Virus record (IMG/VR): IMGVR_UViG_3300030331_000078
Coordinates: 1-31,820 of that record
DNA length: 31,820 nt
Origin: a virus
Strand: one strand, 5' to 3'
Shown: positions 6,168 through 14,814 of the stretch, in pieces
Numbering within the stretch: the stretch's first letter is position 1
How the letters are laid out: each line of letters starts with the position of its first letter
The notes under the pieces: generated by a model
Told to the model about the DNA's origin: nothing
Seen by the model: the letters and a program-made list of their open reading frames with translations, nothing else
Databases searched by the model: none
Position numbers and translations under genes: made by a program

Positions 6168-7993
6168 AATTAAAACCTGGGATTAATCGTGAAGGCACTA
6201 GATACACTACAGAAGGTGGATATTACGATGGAGATAAAATACGATTCAGGCAAGGCACACCTGAGAAAATAGGTGGTTGGGAACTTATATCTGCAGGAAC
6301 TTATTTAGGTGTAGCAAGATCACTTCATAATTGGGTTAGTTTATCAGGTCAAAATTTTATAGGGGTAGGCACTAATCTAAAATATTATATAGAATTAGGT
6401 GGTGGTTATAACGATGTTACACCTTTACGTGCAACTCAATCATTAACTAATCCATTTACCACTACATCTGGATCAACAACCGTATTAGTAACAGATGCAA
6501 ATGGTGGATTTGTTGACGAAGATTTTGTAACATTTAGTGGTGGTAGTGGAGTTGGTGGTTTGACTATAACTGGTGAATTTCAAATAGATTTAGTATCTGC
6601 TACTTCTTATAATATAACTGTATCTTCCGCTGCTTCATCCTCTGCTACAGGTGGGGGTTCTGTATCAGCGGCATATCAAGTAAATGTTGGCTCCGCGTTT
6701 GCCATACCTCTTACAGGTTGGGGTGCAGGTGCTTGGGGTGCTGGTGCTTGGGGTGTTGGAGAGCCTTCTGTAAACGAAGTGCGTATATGGAGTCACTCTA
6801 ACTTTGGTGAAGATTTAATATTTGGACCAAATGCAGGTAGTATATATCTTTGGGACGCTACAAATGGTGTTACTACTAGAGCCGTTGAATTATCTTCTTT
6901 ATCTGGTGCATCAGATGTTCCTGTATTACAAAATTTAATTTTAGTATCAGATATAAGTCGTTTTGTATTTTGTATGGGTACAAATCCCATAGGTAGTAGT
7001 GCTATTGACCCCACTTTAATTAGATGGTCTGACCAAGAAGATGCAACAAACTGGACTCCATCTGCTACAAATCAAGCAGGTAGTTTAAGATTATCTCGTG
7101 GTACTAAAATAGTTGCAGCTTCGCAAGCCCGTCAAGAGGTGCTCGTTTGGACAGATTCTTCTTTATACTCTTTGCAATACGTTGGTGCGCCAGCCGTGTG
7201 GACAGCTACATTAGTTGGTGAAAACATATCTATATCGTCTCAACTATCTGTATCTTATGCAAACGGTGTAGCGTACTGGATGGGTAAAGATAAATTTTAT
7301 ATGTATGATGGTCGCACACAGCCATTAAAATGTGATGTTCGTAAATATATTTTTAATGATTTTAATACACAACAATACGCACAAGTGTTTTCTGGTACTA
7401 ATGAGTCTTTTCATGAGATATGGTGGTTTTATTGCAGTGCAGGCGTTAATAATATAGACAAATATGTGATATATAATTATTTAGAAAAGATATGGTATTA
7501 TGGCACTTTGGCACGTACAGCATGGCTTGATTCTGGATTACGTGACAAGCCGTTAGCAGCCACATACAGCAATAATCTTGTAAACCACGAAACAGGCACT
7601 GATGATAATGTGACTGGTACAGCAGCGGCTATAACTGCATACGTAGAATCCTCTGATTTTGATATAGGTGATGGCGATAGATTCTCATTAGTAAATCGTG
7701 TAGTGCCTGATGCTTCATTTGACGGCTCTACGGCAGATAGTCCAGTTGCAACCATGACATTACACGCATTAGGTGGTTCTGGGTCTGGTCGTAATTCACC
7801 TGCTTCAGAGGGTGGAGTTAGTAATGCCACTATAACACGCACAGCAACAAGTCCTGTTGAAGTATTTACAGATTTAATAAATATAAGAGTGCGAGGACGA
7901 CAGTTAGCTATGCGTTTTGAGTCCTCTGCAACAGGCGTTACATGGCAGTTAGGTACGCCTAGATTAGATATTAGACCAGATGGGAGACGTTAA
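6149..7993 (+). CDS. Phage stabilization / tail protein, P22 gp10-like
   Basis: The 614-residue protein starts at TTG 6149. GGAG lies 8 bases upstream and the resulting N-terminus MAIQAVKLKPGINREGTRYT is the conserved start of this family, so the TTG is trusted. Next comes YYDGDKIRFRQGTPEKIGGW, typical of proteins annotated as packaged-DNA stabilization protein in podoviruses (P22 gp10 group). Gp10 closes the portal channel below the head. The rest is beta-rich, with a Trp/Gly repeat (GWGAGAWGAGAWGVGEP, about residues 188-205) and a WSDQEDATNW segment that is conserved in such proteins. The C-terminus IRVRGRQLAMRFESSATGVT leads to RPDGRR. There is no membrane segment. It opens the virion block after the lysis genes. 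Confidence 0.7.
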   Translation: MAIQAVKLKPGINREGTRYTTEGGYYDGDKIRFRQGTPEKIGGWELISAGTYLGVARSLHNWVSLSGQNFIGVGTNLKYYIELGGGYNDVTPLRATQSLTNPFTTTSGSTTVLVTDANGGFVDEDFVTFSGGSGVGGLTITGEFQIDLVSATSYNITVSSAASSSATGGGSVSAAYQVNVGSAFAIPLTGWGAGAWGAGAWGVGEPSVNEVRIWSHSNFGEDLIFGPNAGSIYLWDATNGVTTRAVELSSLSGASDVPVLQNLILVSDISRFVFCMGTNPIGSSAIDPTLIRWSDQEDATNWTPSATNQAGSLRLSRGTKIVAASQARQEVLVWTDSSLYSLQYVGAPAVWTATLVGENISISSQLSVSYANGVAYWMGKDKFYMYDGRTQPLKCDVRKYIFNDFNTQQYAQVFSGTNESFHEIWWFYCSAGVNNIDKYVIYNYLEKIWYYGTLARTAWLDSGLRDKPLAATYSNNLVNHETGTDDNVTGTAAAITAYVESSDFDIGDGDRFSLVNRVVPDASFDGSTADSPVATMTLHALGGSGSGRNSPASEGGVSNATITRTATSPVEVFTDLINIRVRGRQLAMRFESSATGVTWQLGTPRLDIRPDGRR

Positions 7994-8187
7994 TGGCTGT
8001 TGACAATACAAGATATGGTATAGGTTTCCGTGCTCCAGCATTACCATTTCCTACTCCTGAATACGACCAACAAAACGCAGAACAACTTAATAATGTATTA
8101 CGTTTGTATTTTACTCAGGTAGATACAGCGTTAAGAAATGCTGTTATATCGGACAGAGCTGAAGCAACAGGGTGGTTTTTAAGCTAA
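7993..8187 (+). CDS. Small virion-block protein, unknown
   Basis: A 64-residue protein, starting in a TAATG overlap with the gp10-like gene. It has a Pro-rich N-terminus (FRAPALPFPTPEYDQQNAEQ) followed by a helix (LNNVLRLYFTQVDTALRNAV). The pattern P-x-P-x-x-(E/Q)YD then a helix ending in a long polar stretch recurs in small proteins next to tail genes of marine podoviruses. No function is known to me. Its stop overlaps the next start as TAATG. Confidence 0.6.
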   Translation: MAVDNTRYGIGFRAPALPFPTPEYDQQNAEQLNNVLRLYFTQVDTALRNAVISDRAEATGWFLS

Positions 8188-8516
8188 TGCCTAATAAATA
8201 TGTAAATGCAAAAAAAGATTTATCTAGCACTAGTGTAACAACACTATACACAGCACCTGCATTAACTACAGGTATTGTTAAATCCATACTTGTGTCAGAA
8301 GATTCAGGCAATGCAGATACTATAACTTTGACAATAACAGATGCAGAGTCTTCTCCTGCTACTTTTAGCTTATTTAAAACAAAATCTGTTAGTGCAAATG
8401 CTACAGTAGAGTTATTAACAGCTCCTTTAGTTGTAGAAACTGGAGAAATATTAAAAGTTACGGCTGCTACAGCTAATAGATTACATGTTGTTGCCAGTAT
8501 ATTAGAGGTGTCGTAA
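8187..8516 (+). CDS. Beta-rich small virion protein
   Basis: The product has 109 residues from the ATG in the TAATG overlap; an upstream in-frame GTG at 8172 is not needed. The sequence alternates in the manner of a beta sandwich: TTLYTAPALTTGIVKSILVS, then TITLTITDAESSP, then ATVELLTAPLVVETGEILKV. Such 110-residue beta proteins with a TxLYTAP start are common among phage tail and decoration proteins. This one sits between two other small virion genes. Inference: a tail or capsid accessory protein; the exact position in the particle cannot be read. Confidence 0.6.
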   Translation: MPNKYVNAKKDLSSTSVTTLYTAPALTTGIVKSILVSEDSGNADTITLTITDAESSPATFSLFKTKSVSANATVELLTAPLVVETGEILKVTAATANRLHVVASILEVS

Positions 8517-8995
8517 TGCAGACTGTAGATAGTAATAATAAATTACTTGATATGTCTAGTATAATGGCTATGGCATCAGATCAATTAGGTTACATGTACA
8601 ATGGTAGCTCTTTAAATATAGAAACAATATTAGCTACATTGGCTAAAGAAACGAGCATGCCTGATACGGATGTGGTGCAGATAGGAAATACTGTATTTAT
8701 TGGTCACACGGGCAAAGGTGATAAAAAATCTAAAATGCACGGAAGACCTCTAAACGTAGACACAAGTAGAAATTTTATACGTAATATGTTAAAATACGGA
8801 GGATATTTGCAAGATAAAGATATTACACATTATTCTACTTATTTTACAGGTGAAACGTTAGTGCCTGCTATAAAAATTATACAAAAACGCTTGTTAAGCG
8901 TAGATACTGATATGTATTTAGGTCAACCTGAAGATGACGACGGATATCTTGTTTACGTAAAATTTGGAAAAGACCCTTTAAAAGAAATGTTCTAA
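8516..8995 (+). CDS. Conserved virion-block protein, unknown (possible distant internal-protein relative)
   Basis: The 159-residue protein starts in a TAATG overlap. The core DVVQIGNTVFIGHTGKGDKK, then RPLNVDTSRNFIRNMLKYGG, then PAIKIIQKRLLSV and DDGYLVYVKFG follows a pattern I associate with small podovirus internal proteins and sometimes annotated as GNAT-like: strand, GNTxF strand, helix, helix, terminal strand. The acetyl-CoA-binding (Q/R)xxGxG/A loop of a real GNAT is not visible, so enzymatic activity is not claimed. Its place just before the giant internal-protein candidates fits a small core or assembly protein. Confidence 0.5.
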   Translation: MQTVDSNNKLLDMSSIMAMASDQLGYMYNGSSLNIETILATLAKETSMPDTDVVQIGNTVFIGHTGKGDKKSKMHGRPLNVDTSRNFIRNMLKYGGYLQDKDITHYSTYFTGETLVPAIKIIQKRLLSVDTDMYLGQPEDDDGYLVYVKFGKDPLKEMF

Positions 8996-8996
8996 T

Positions 8997-11900
8997 ATGG
9001 CTCCAGTAATTAGACCTATAAAAAAGATAATTAAAAAACCAATTAGGTGGATTGGTGACAAACTTAGAGATGTTGGTGATTGGGTTGTTGATGAGATAAT
9101 TGATCCTGTTATAAAGACAGTCGAAGGCACTATAGATGCTTTATTAGACGATCCTGTAAAAACTATAGCTACTATAGCTGCGGTTGCTACAGGAAATGCG
9201 TGGGCTCTGCCTCTTATAGAAGGTGCTGGTGTTGCTGTAAACGGCGGTGACATTGGTGATATTCTTGAAGCAACCGCTAAAGCCTATGTAGCACAACAAG
9301 TAGGTGCAGCCGCAGGTAACTACGCAGGTAAAGCTGCTGCGTCTAGTGCAACTTCAGCAGCACAAGCAAAAATAGTTGGATCTATTGTTGCACAAGGTAC
9401 GTCTAGTGCTACAGCTGCTGTGATATACGGACAAGATCCTGTTGACGCATTTTTAAAAGGTGGTGTGCAGGCTGGTGTGTCTGCAAGTTTAGGTCAATTA
9501 TCAAAGAATACAGATTATCAAAACCTACCACAAGCAGCTAAAAATGTAATAGAAACATCTATAACGGCTACACTATCAGGACAAGATGTAACTCCTGAAA
9601 TGATAGCTGGTGCAGTGACTAAAGCATATGTAACTGCCGAAACAGTAGGATCATATTTAAACAAGACTGAATATGACGAATTTGGAGATGTTCTACCTAA
9701 AGATTTTAACGACGCACAAATTGCAGCTATAACAAATGGTATATTAAATACAGCAAATGCAGCTTTTGCAGGTGGAGATGTGCCAAAAGCTATAATGGAC
9801 TCTGTAATGAAGTATGGAGCTCAAGAGCTTAGCAAAACTATTGATAAAAAAGTTAAAAATACAATAGATAAAGTAACAGGAAATTATGAAGCTACTGCAG
9901 ATAAAGCACAAGATGTTGATGATGCTATAGATTCTTACGAAACTGCTGCTGCTAACTATAATTCCGTTGCTGATGAGATGAAGTCTAGGTTTGATAAAAG
10001 GGCAGACTTTAAAAGAACTGTAGATGAACGTAGAAAAATTTTGCAAGAAACAAATCCTGACAATAACTCTGCTTATCAATCTGCGTTAACCAGATACAAC
10101 ACTGCTGTCAGAGCTTATAACACTTATGCTACAGATTTAGATAAAGATTATGCAGAAAGATATAAGCCATTACTAGATAAATATAAAGCTATGGCGGATG
10201 AAGCACAACAAAACATCGCTACATTTACTAACGAGTATAACACGTTAAAAGATGCGTTAATATCTAGTGGGGATCAGTTGGATGATGCGCTTAAACCTGT
10301 TCAAAGTGCAACTGATAAAGCATTTGTAACTGCCATGATTGGTGAAGATTTTAACCCAGAAGAATATGCAAAATTAAACGGTTTAGACGATGGCGGAGAA
10401 ACAGATGAGGCAGTAGATCCGTACTATCATTGGCTTACTGTAGGTAAAGAAGAAGGTTTACCTATAAACGCAGAACAATATAAGGTGCAATATACACAAA
10501 AAAGAAGTGATTTGTTAAATGAAGCTTTGAGTAAAGCAGGACTAAATTTAAGTAATTTAACCAAAGAACAACAAAAAACTATAATAGATAATTTCGATGC
10601 TAATTACGACGATATACAAACATTAAATTTGATAGATACAGATAGTCTTGGATTAGATATAAGTAAAAATTATTTAATAGACTCTATTAACAACTCCAAT
10701 GCGTCTCAAGAACAAAAAAATAAGTCAATAAATGATGTTAATACGCTTTTTAATGAAAATACGTCAACAGAAGAAAAATTTAACCAAGTTAAGTCTGTTA
10801 CCAATAATGTTAAAATAGATTCTGGTCAGGTAGTTGCAAAAGCAGAGGGCATAACTGATGAAGATATAGTCACTGGTAAAGCTCAAATACATATAGATAA
10901 AAATGGGTTGGTAAATTGGGACGACATTAGTGGATTAGAACTTCCAAAATGGGATTCTATGTATAATACAGTAGTAAAGAAAGTACCACACCCTACAATA
11001 CCTGGCGGATTTACTATAGTAGATGCAGGCACAAACAAGTATTTAAATCTTAACGAAGATGGTAGTCCTATGGTTAATATAACCATACATCCTGGAAATA
11101 CCCTTGAAGATTTACGAAAAAACGACCCTGCTTCTTGGGCTAAACATGTAAATAGTTTGGGGTATAAAGGTGGTCAACTTTTAAATGAAGTAACAAATGC
11201 TGTAAAAGGCACTATGGTAGATCACTATGAGTTAGTAAAAAATATCTACAAATATGCTGCTGAAACAAACACAGGTAAAGATATAATAAATAGTGACGGG
11301 TTTAAAAACCTTAGTGGTATTGCTGCAGAAGCAGGTGGAGAACTATTACAAGCTGCTAACGCATTAGTATTACTTGTAGGTATAAATCCTGAATCTACTC
11401 CACTTGGTAAAACTGCTAGAGAAATGATATCTCTCGGTGGGGATATGAAAACTGATGAATGGAAGGCGGCTAAAAAATCTATAGACGATAGAATAGCAGG
11501 TGCTACAGGGTTTATAGACACAACAAAAGCTATATTTGGTTCTTTAGCTGACAGCCCTACAGTCTTTTTATCAGAAATTATAGGTAAAGAATTATTACAA
11601 GAAGTGCCTGTATTACTTGTTAGTGGTGGCGTGGGTAATGTCGCAAAAAATGTAGTTTTAGAGGCGGGTGAAACATATGCAAAAAAATTAGGAGCAAAAG
11701 TAGGTTTTGGCACAGCTCTTACTCTTGATGCTGTCGAGTCTTTTGGTGGCACGGCAAGTGGAGCTTTTGATGATGCGTATGCAACAGCCTTAAAAGCAGG
11801 TATGTCAGAAGAAGAAGCTTCTGCTTTTGCTCAAGATGTTGCTCTAAGAGCAGGTACTACAGCAGTTATAACCAATTTTGCATTAAATAAAGTTGGTGGT

Positions 11901-14045
11901 GCTGATTTTGAAAAAGCCATGTTTGGTAACAAAAAGGGTGGCTCTATAGCAGAAGCATTTAATGCTTTTAGTAAGAATGTAGTAAAAGAATCTGGAACTG
12001 AAGGTGCTGAAGAGTTTGCTGGTCAAGGCATGGTAGAGTTATCTGTATACGGATTAGATCCAGATAGAGATATAGCTGGTAATCTTACAACAAATACCAT
12101 ACTCGGTGTGCTAGCAGGTGGTGGTACATCTTCTACGTTATTAGCAGGTAAAGGCGCATTTAATCAAACAGGAAATTTTGTGTCAAATGTGGTGTCAAAT
12201 ACTAATTATGAAGTTGATAAAGTATTAAAAGGCTATGATGGCACACCAGAGGGTCTAACAGCCGCAGAAACACAGCTAAATACTCTAGGATTAACTGATA
12301 ATATAGTAAAAACTAATCTACTCAATATAATGAGTCCAAGTGATTATACGAGTAGTGGAGATGTTATAGATGCGTTTAAAAATGTAAAAGATGTATACAT
12401 ACCTAAAAAAGGTGAACAAGATCAATTTGTAGGAAAAACTTCCGATGCAGATTTTGCTACAGAATTTGATACCTATATTGATGCAGGCACTGTGGATAAA
12501 CAAGAAATATTAGATTTAGCTACAGCAGAAGGTATAACACTTACAGATGAACAAATAGCAGAATTAGTGGGTCAAAAGCCTGAAGCAGAGTTTATAACAG
12601 AACAACAAAAGATATTTGATCCTTTGGCTGTAACAGAAGCAGAAGCTAAACAATATCTTGAAGCTCAAGGATATAAACCTACAAATGATGAGGTTAAACA
12701 GTTTGCTAAACAGGTCGCAGAATCAAAACAAAAAGAAGCTATTAAACAGTATGCACAAGATCGTCTTACCACAAAAGATGAAGTTATTTCGTATTTACAA
12801 TCTTTAGGATTTGATACTAATAGACTACCAGCTGAATTTATAGATCAATTTGTAAAACAAGGCTTGCAAACTGATACAGAAAAAGAAATAGCTGAAGCCG
12901 CTGATCCACTTTTTGTAGATAGAGATGAGGTCATAGCACAATTTACAGCCGCTGGACTGCCTGACGTACGACCTGAAGATGTTGATAAATTAGTTGGTCA
13001 ATATAATGAATCTGACCTAGAAAGAAGAGTAAACAGAGCCTTACGTGGTGCACAATATAATGTGCTTAAATATAACATAGGATCTCCATCTACAAAAGAC
13101 ACTCCTGCTACAGGTATATTTAAACAGTTAGAAGAACTAAAAGCTGCAGGTGCTACACAAGATGAGGCTATAAAAGCACTTAGTGAACAACTTAATGTAA
13201 GTATAGATGAATTAACTAGTCAAATATCAGCTGTAGAGTCTGGTATACAAGAGCAAATAATTGACGTAGGCGAACAAATATCTGATGTAGAAGCATCATT
13301 AACAGATCAAATACAAGAACTTGTAGATGCAGGTGCAACTCAAGATGAAGCTATACAAACTCTTAGCGATCAGCTTGGCATTAGTGTAGAAGATCTTACA
13401 AGTCAAATAACAGACGTAGAAACTGGACTTACACAAGAAATAGATCAAATAGCTGATATAATCGGTAAACCTGCAGGTGAAGTGACTGACGTAGATGTTG
13501 ATTTTGTTACCGATCTAATAGCACAACAAGAAGCATTATCTGATCCATCCACGTTTGAACTTACTCCTGAAATGTTGTTATATGATGTTACAGGTGATGG
13601 TAAAGTAGATGCAGCAGATCAAACAGTATTACAAAATGCTCTACAAGGACAAGATGTACAGTTTGCACAAGATTCTAAATTTGCACCAACAGGTATATTT
13701 GGCACTGTAGCTGACACACAAACAGATCTTACACAACAAATAATAGACTCACAAACGCAAATACAAAATTTACTTACACAACAAGCAGAAGATGAAAAAC
13801 AAAGACGTGCCATGCAAGCTCAAAGACAACAAAGAATGCAAAATGTACAACAGTTGTTTGGTGCTCTGCAGCCACAAACAGTTGAAGTAAAACAAGCACC
13901 AATAGCTCAAATAGGTGCACCCTATGATTTTCAAAGTATATTTAGAGATGCTGGACAAGAATCATTTTATAGAACGCCTTACAGAAAAGGTGGACAAGTT
14001 ACAGAAATTAATGATACATTATTAAAACTTATAGGAGATAGCTAA
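8997..14045 (+). CDS. Giant internal virion protein (1682 aa) with dockerin-like calcium motif
   Basis: The basic amphipathic N-terminus (MAPVIRPIKKIIKKPIRWIG) is followed by an Ala/Gly-rich hydrophobic region (to about residue 130), which could insert in membranes. Residues about 295-430 are a long coiled coil. Residues 450-495 contain FNPEEYAKLNGL and DPYYHWLTVGKEEGLPI, like a Tyr/His repeat seen in secreted bacterial proteins. Residues about 900-1050 are another hydrophobic Gly/Ala-rich helical region. Two 38-residue helical repeats occur at 1380-1417 and 1441-1478. Residues 1530-1541 form a calcium loop (DVTGDGKVDAAD) in a dockerin-like setting. The end (DFQSIFRDAGQESFYRTPYR) is conserved in marine phages. 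The size and composition suit an ejected core or tape-measure-like protein. No lytic transglycosylase or polymerase motif was seen. Confidence 0.65.
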   Translation: MAPVIRPIKKIIKKPIRWIGDKLRDVGDWVVDEIIDPVIKTVEGTIDALLDDPVKTIATIAAVATGNAWALPLIEGAGVAVNGGDIGDILEATAKAYVAQQVGAAAGNYAGKAAASSATSAAQAKIVGSIVAQGTSSATAAVIYGQDPVDAFLKGGVQAGVSASLGQLSKNTDYQNLPQAAKNVIETSITATLSGQDVTPEMIAGAVTKAYVTAETVGSYLNKTEYDEFGDVLPKDFNDAQIAAITNGILNTANAAFAGGDVPKAIMDSVMKYGAQELSKTIDKKVKNTIDKVTGNYEATADKAQDVDDAIDSYETAAANYNSVADEMKSRFDKRADFKRTVDERRKILQETNPDNNSAYQSALTRYNTAVRAYNTYATDLDKDYAERYKPLLDKYKAMADEAQQNIATFTNEYNTLKDALISSGDQLDDALKPVQSATDKAFVTAMIGEDFNPEEYAKLNGLDDGGETDEAVDPYYHWLTVGKEEGLPINAEQYKVQYTQKRSDLLNEALSKAGLNLSNLTKEQQKTIIDNFDANYDDIQTLNLIDTDSLGLDISKNYLIDSINNSNASQEQKNKSINDVNTLFNENTSTEEKFNQVKSVTNNVKIDSGQVVAKAEGITDEDIVTGKAQIHIDKNGLVNWDDISGLELPKWDSMYNTVVKKVPHPTIPGGFTIVDAGTNKYLNLNEDGSPMVNITIHPGNTLEDLRKNDPASWAKHVNSLGYKGGQLLNEVTNAVKGTMVDHYELVKNIYKYAAETNTGKDIINSDGFKNLSGIAAEAGGELLQAANALVLLVGINPESTPLGKTAREMISLGGDMKTDEWKAAKKSIDDRIAGATGFIDTTKAIFGSLADSPTVFLSEIIGKELLQEVPVLLVSGGVGNVAKNVVLEAGETYAKKLGAKVGFGTALTLDAVESFGGTASGAFDDAYATALKAGMSEEEASAFAQDVALRAGTTAVITNFALNKVGGADFEKAMFGNKKGGSIAEAFNAFSKNVVKESGTEGAEEFAGQGMVELSVYGLDPDRDIAGNLTTNTILGVLAGGGTSSTLLAGKGAFNQTGNFVSNVVSNTNYEVDKVLKGYDGTPEGLTAAETQLNTLGLTDNIVKTNLLNIMSPSDYTSSGDVIDAFKNVKDVYIPKKGEQDQFVGKTSDADFATEFDTYIDAGTVDKQEILDLATAEGITLTDEQIAELVGQKPEAEFITEQQKIFDPLAVTEAEAKQYLEAQGYKPTNDEVKQFAKQVAESKQKEAIKQYAQDRLTTKDEVISYLQSLGFDTNRLPAEFIDQFVKQGLQTDTEKEIAEAADPLFVDRDEVIAQFTAAGLPDVRPEDVDKLVGQYNESDLERRVNRALRGAQYNVLKYNIGSPSTKDTPATGIFKQLEELKAAGATQDEAIKALSEQLNVSIDELTSQISAVESGIQEQIIDVGEQISDVEASLTDQIQELVDAGATQDEAIQTLSDQLGISVEDLTSQITDVETGLTQEIDQIADIIGKPAGEVTDVDVDFVTDLIAQQEALSDPSTFELTPEMLLYDVTGDGKVDAADQTVLQNALQGQDVQFAQDSKFAPTGIFGTVADTQTDLTQQIIDSQTQIQNLLTQQAEDEKQRRAMQAQRQQRMQNVQQLFGALQPQTVEVKQAPIAQIGAPYDFQSIFRDAGQESFYRTPYRKGGQVTEINDTLLKLIGDS
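13134..13430 (+). repeat. Tandem 61-residue helical repeat inside the 1682-aa protein
   Basis: Two copies of a segment containing GATQDEAI and ending in DLTSQI(S/T)xVE are 183 bases apart (GAT codons at 13149 and 13332). They read ELKAAGATQDEAIKALSEQL and ELVDAGATQDEAIQTLSDQL, so about three quarters of residues agree. A spacer with coiled-coil character separates them. This is an internal duplication that extends a rod-like part of the protein. Confidence 0.7.
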
Positions 14046-14812
14046 TGGCTGACTTTTGGGATGAAATACTAGGTGCTGGTGATACTGCATACCAATATTT
14101 AACCAACACAGGCGATGATGGTTTTCTTGATGATGTGACAGACATATTTCAAAAAGATGATGGTAGTTTAGATTTTAGAAGTATAGCGGGTGGAGTTGGT
14201 GGACTTGCTAGTATATTAGGCTCTGCAGGTGTTATTAGTGGTAATAGTGCTTTAGGTAGGTTTTTAGGTGTGGGTGGTCCTCAAATGACTGGTTATCAAG
14301 GTAAAATACCTACATATACTGCTTCACGTATGCAAGTTCCTGGGACATTTGACCCAAGCCGTAGACCAGGCAGTAGTGGACAACGGTATTTTACAGATGT
14401 GGATTATAGTGGTGGCGATACAAGCGGTGCAGCCGCTGCATTACAAGCAGCAAATTTATCTAACCCTGCAAGGCAAACACCTTCCATACCCACTCCAGTT
14501 CCACAAACACAAACTATGGCTGCAGGTGGTATAGCAGGCATGGCTCCACCTAGATTTCTTAGAAGTGCCACAGATGGTATGTCAGATGAAATACCTGCAA
14601 TGATAGATAAAAAAGACCCAGCAGCATTAAGTGGTGGTGAGTTTGTTGTGCCAGCCGATGTGGTTAGTGGTATAGGTAATGGTAATTCTGATGCAGGGGC
14701 AAAGAATTTATATGAAATGATGGATAAAGTAAGGCAAGCTAGAACAGGCACTACAAGACAAGCTCCAGCTATTAATGCTGATAAAATGCTTGAATCAACG
14801 ATGGAGGCTTAA
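14045..14812 (+). CDS. Virion-block protein with conserved C-terminal motif, unknown
   Basis: A 255-residue protein starting in the TAATG overlap of the giant gene. The N-terminal third is acidic, then comes a hydrophobic Gly/Ser stretch (GGVGGLASILGSAGVISG). A low-complexity Pro/Gln/Ala linker (TPSIPTPVPQTQTMAAGGIA) follows. The C-terminal part MSDEIPAMIDKKDPAALSGG, continuing EFVVPADVVSGIGNGNSDAG and KNLYEMMDKVRQAR, is a well conserved block in marine phage virion proteins. No enzyme motif is seen. Inference: a small internal or assembly protein that works with its giant neighbours. Confidence 0.6.
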   Translation: MADFWDEILGAGDTAYQYLTNTGDDGFLDDVTDIFQKDDGSLDFRSIAGGVGGLASILGSAGVISGNSALGRFLGVGGPQMTGYQGKIPTYTASRMQVPGTFDPSRRPGSSGQRYFTDVDYSGGDTSGAAAALQAANLSNPARQTPSIPTPVPQTQTMAAGGIAGMAPPRFLRSATDGMSDEIPAMIDKKDPAALSGGEFVVPADVVSGIGNGNSDAGAKNLYEMMDKVRQARTGTTRQAPAINADKMLESTMEA

Positions 14813-14814
14813 TT

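Noticed and set aside
8516-8995. GNAT acetyltransferase
   Set aside because: The strand/helix order is suggestive, but the acetyl-CoA-binding loop is not visible.
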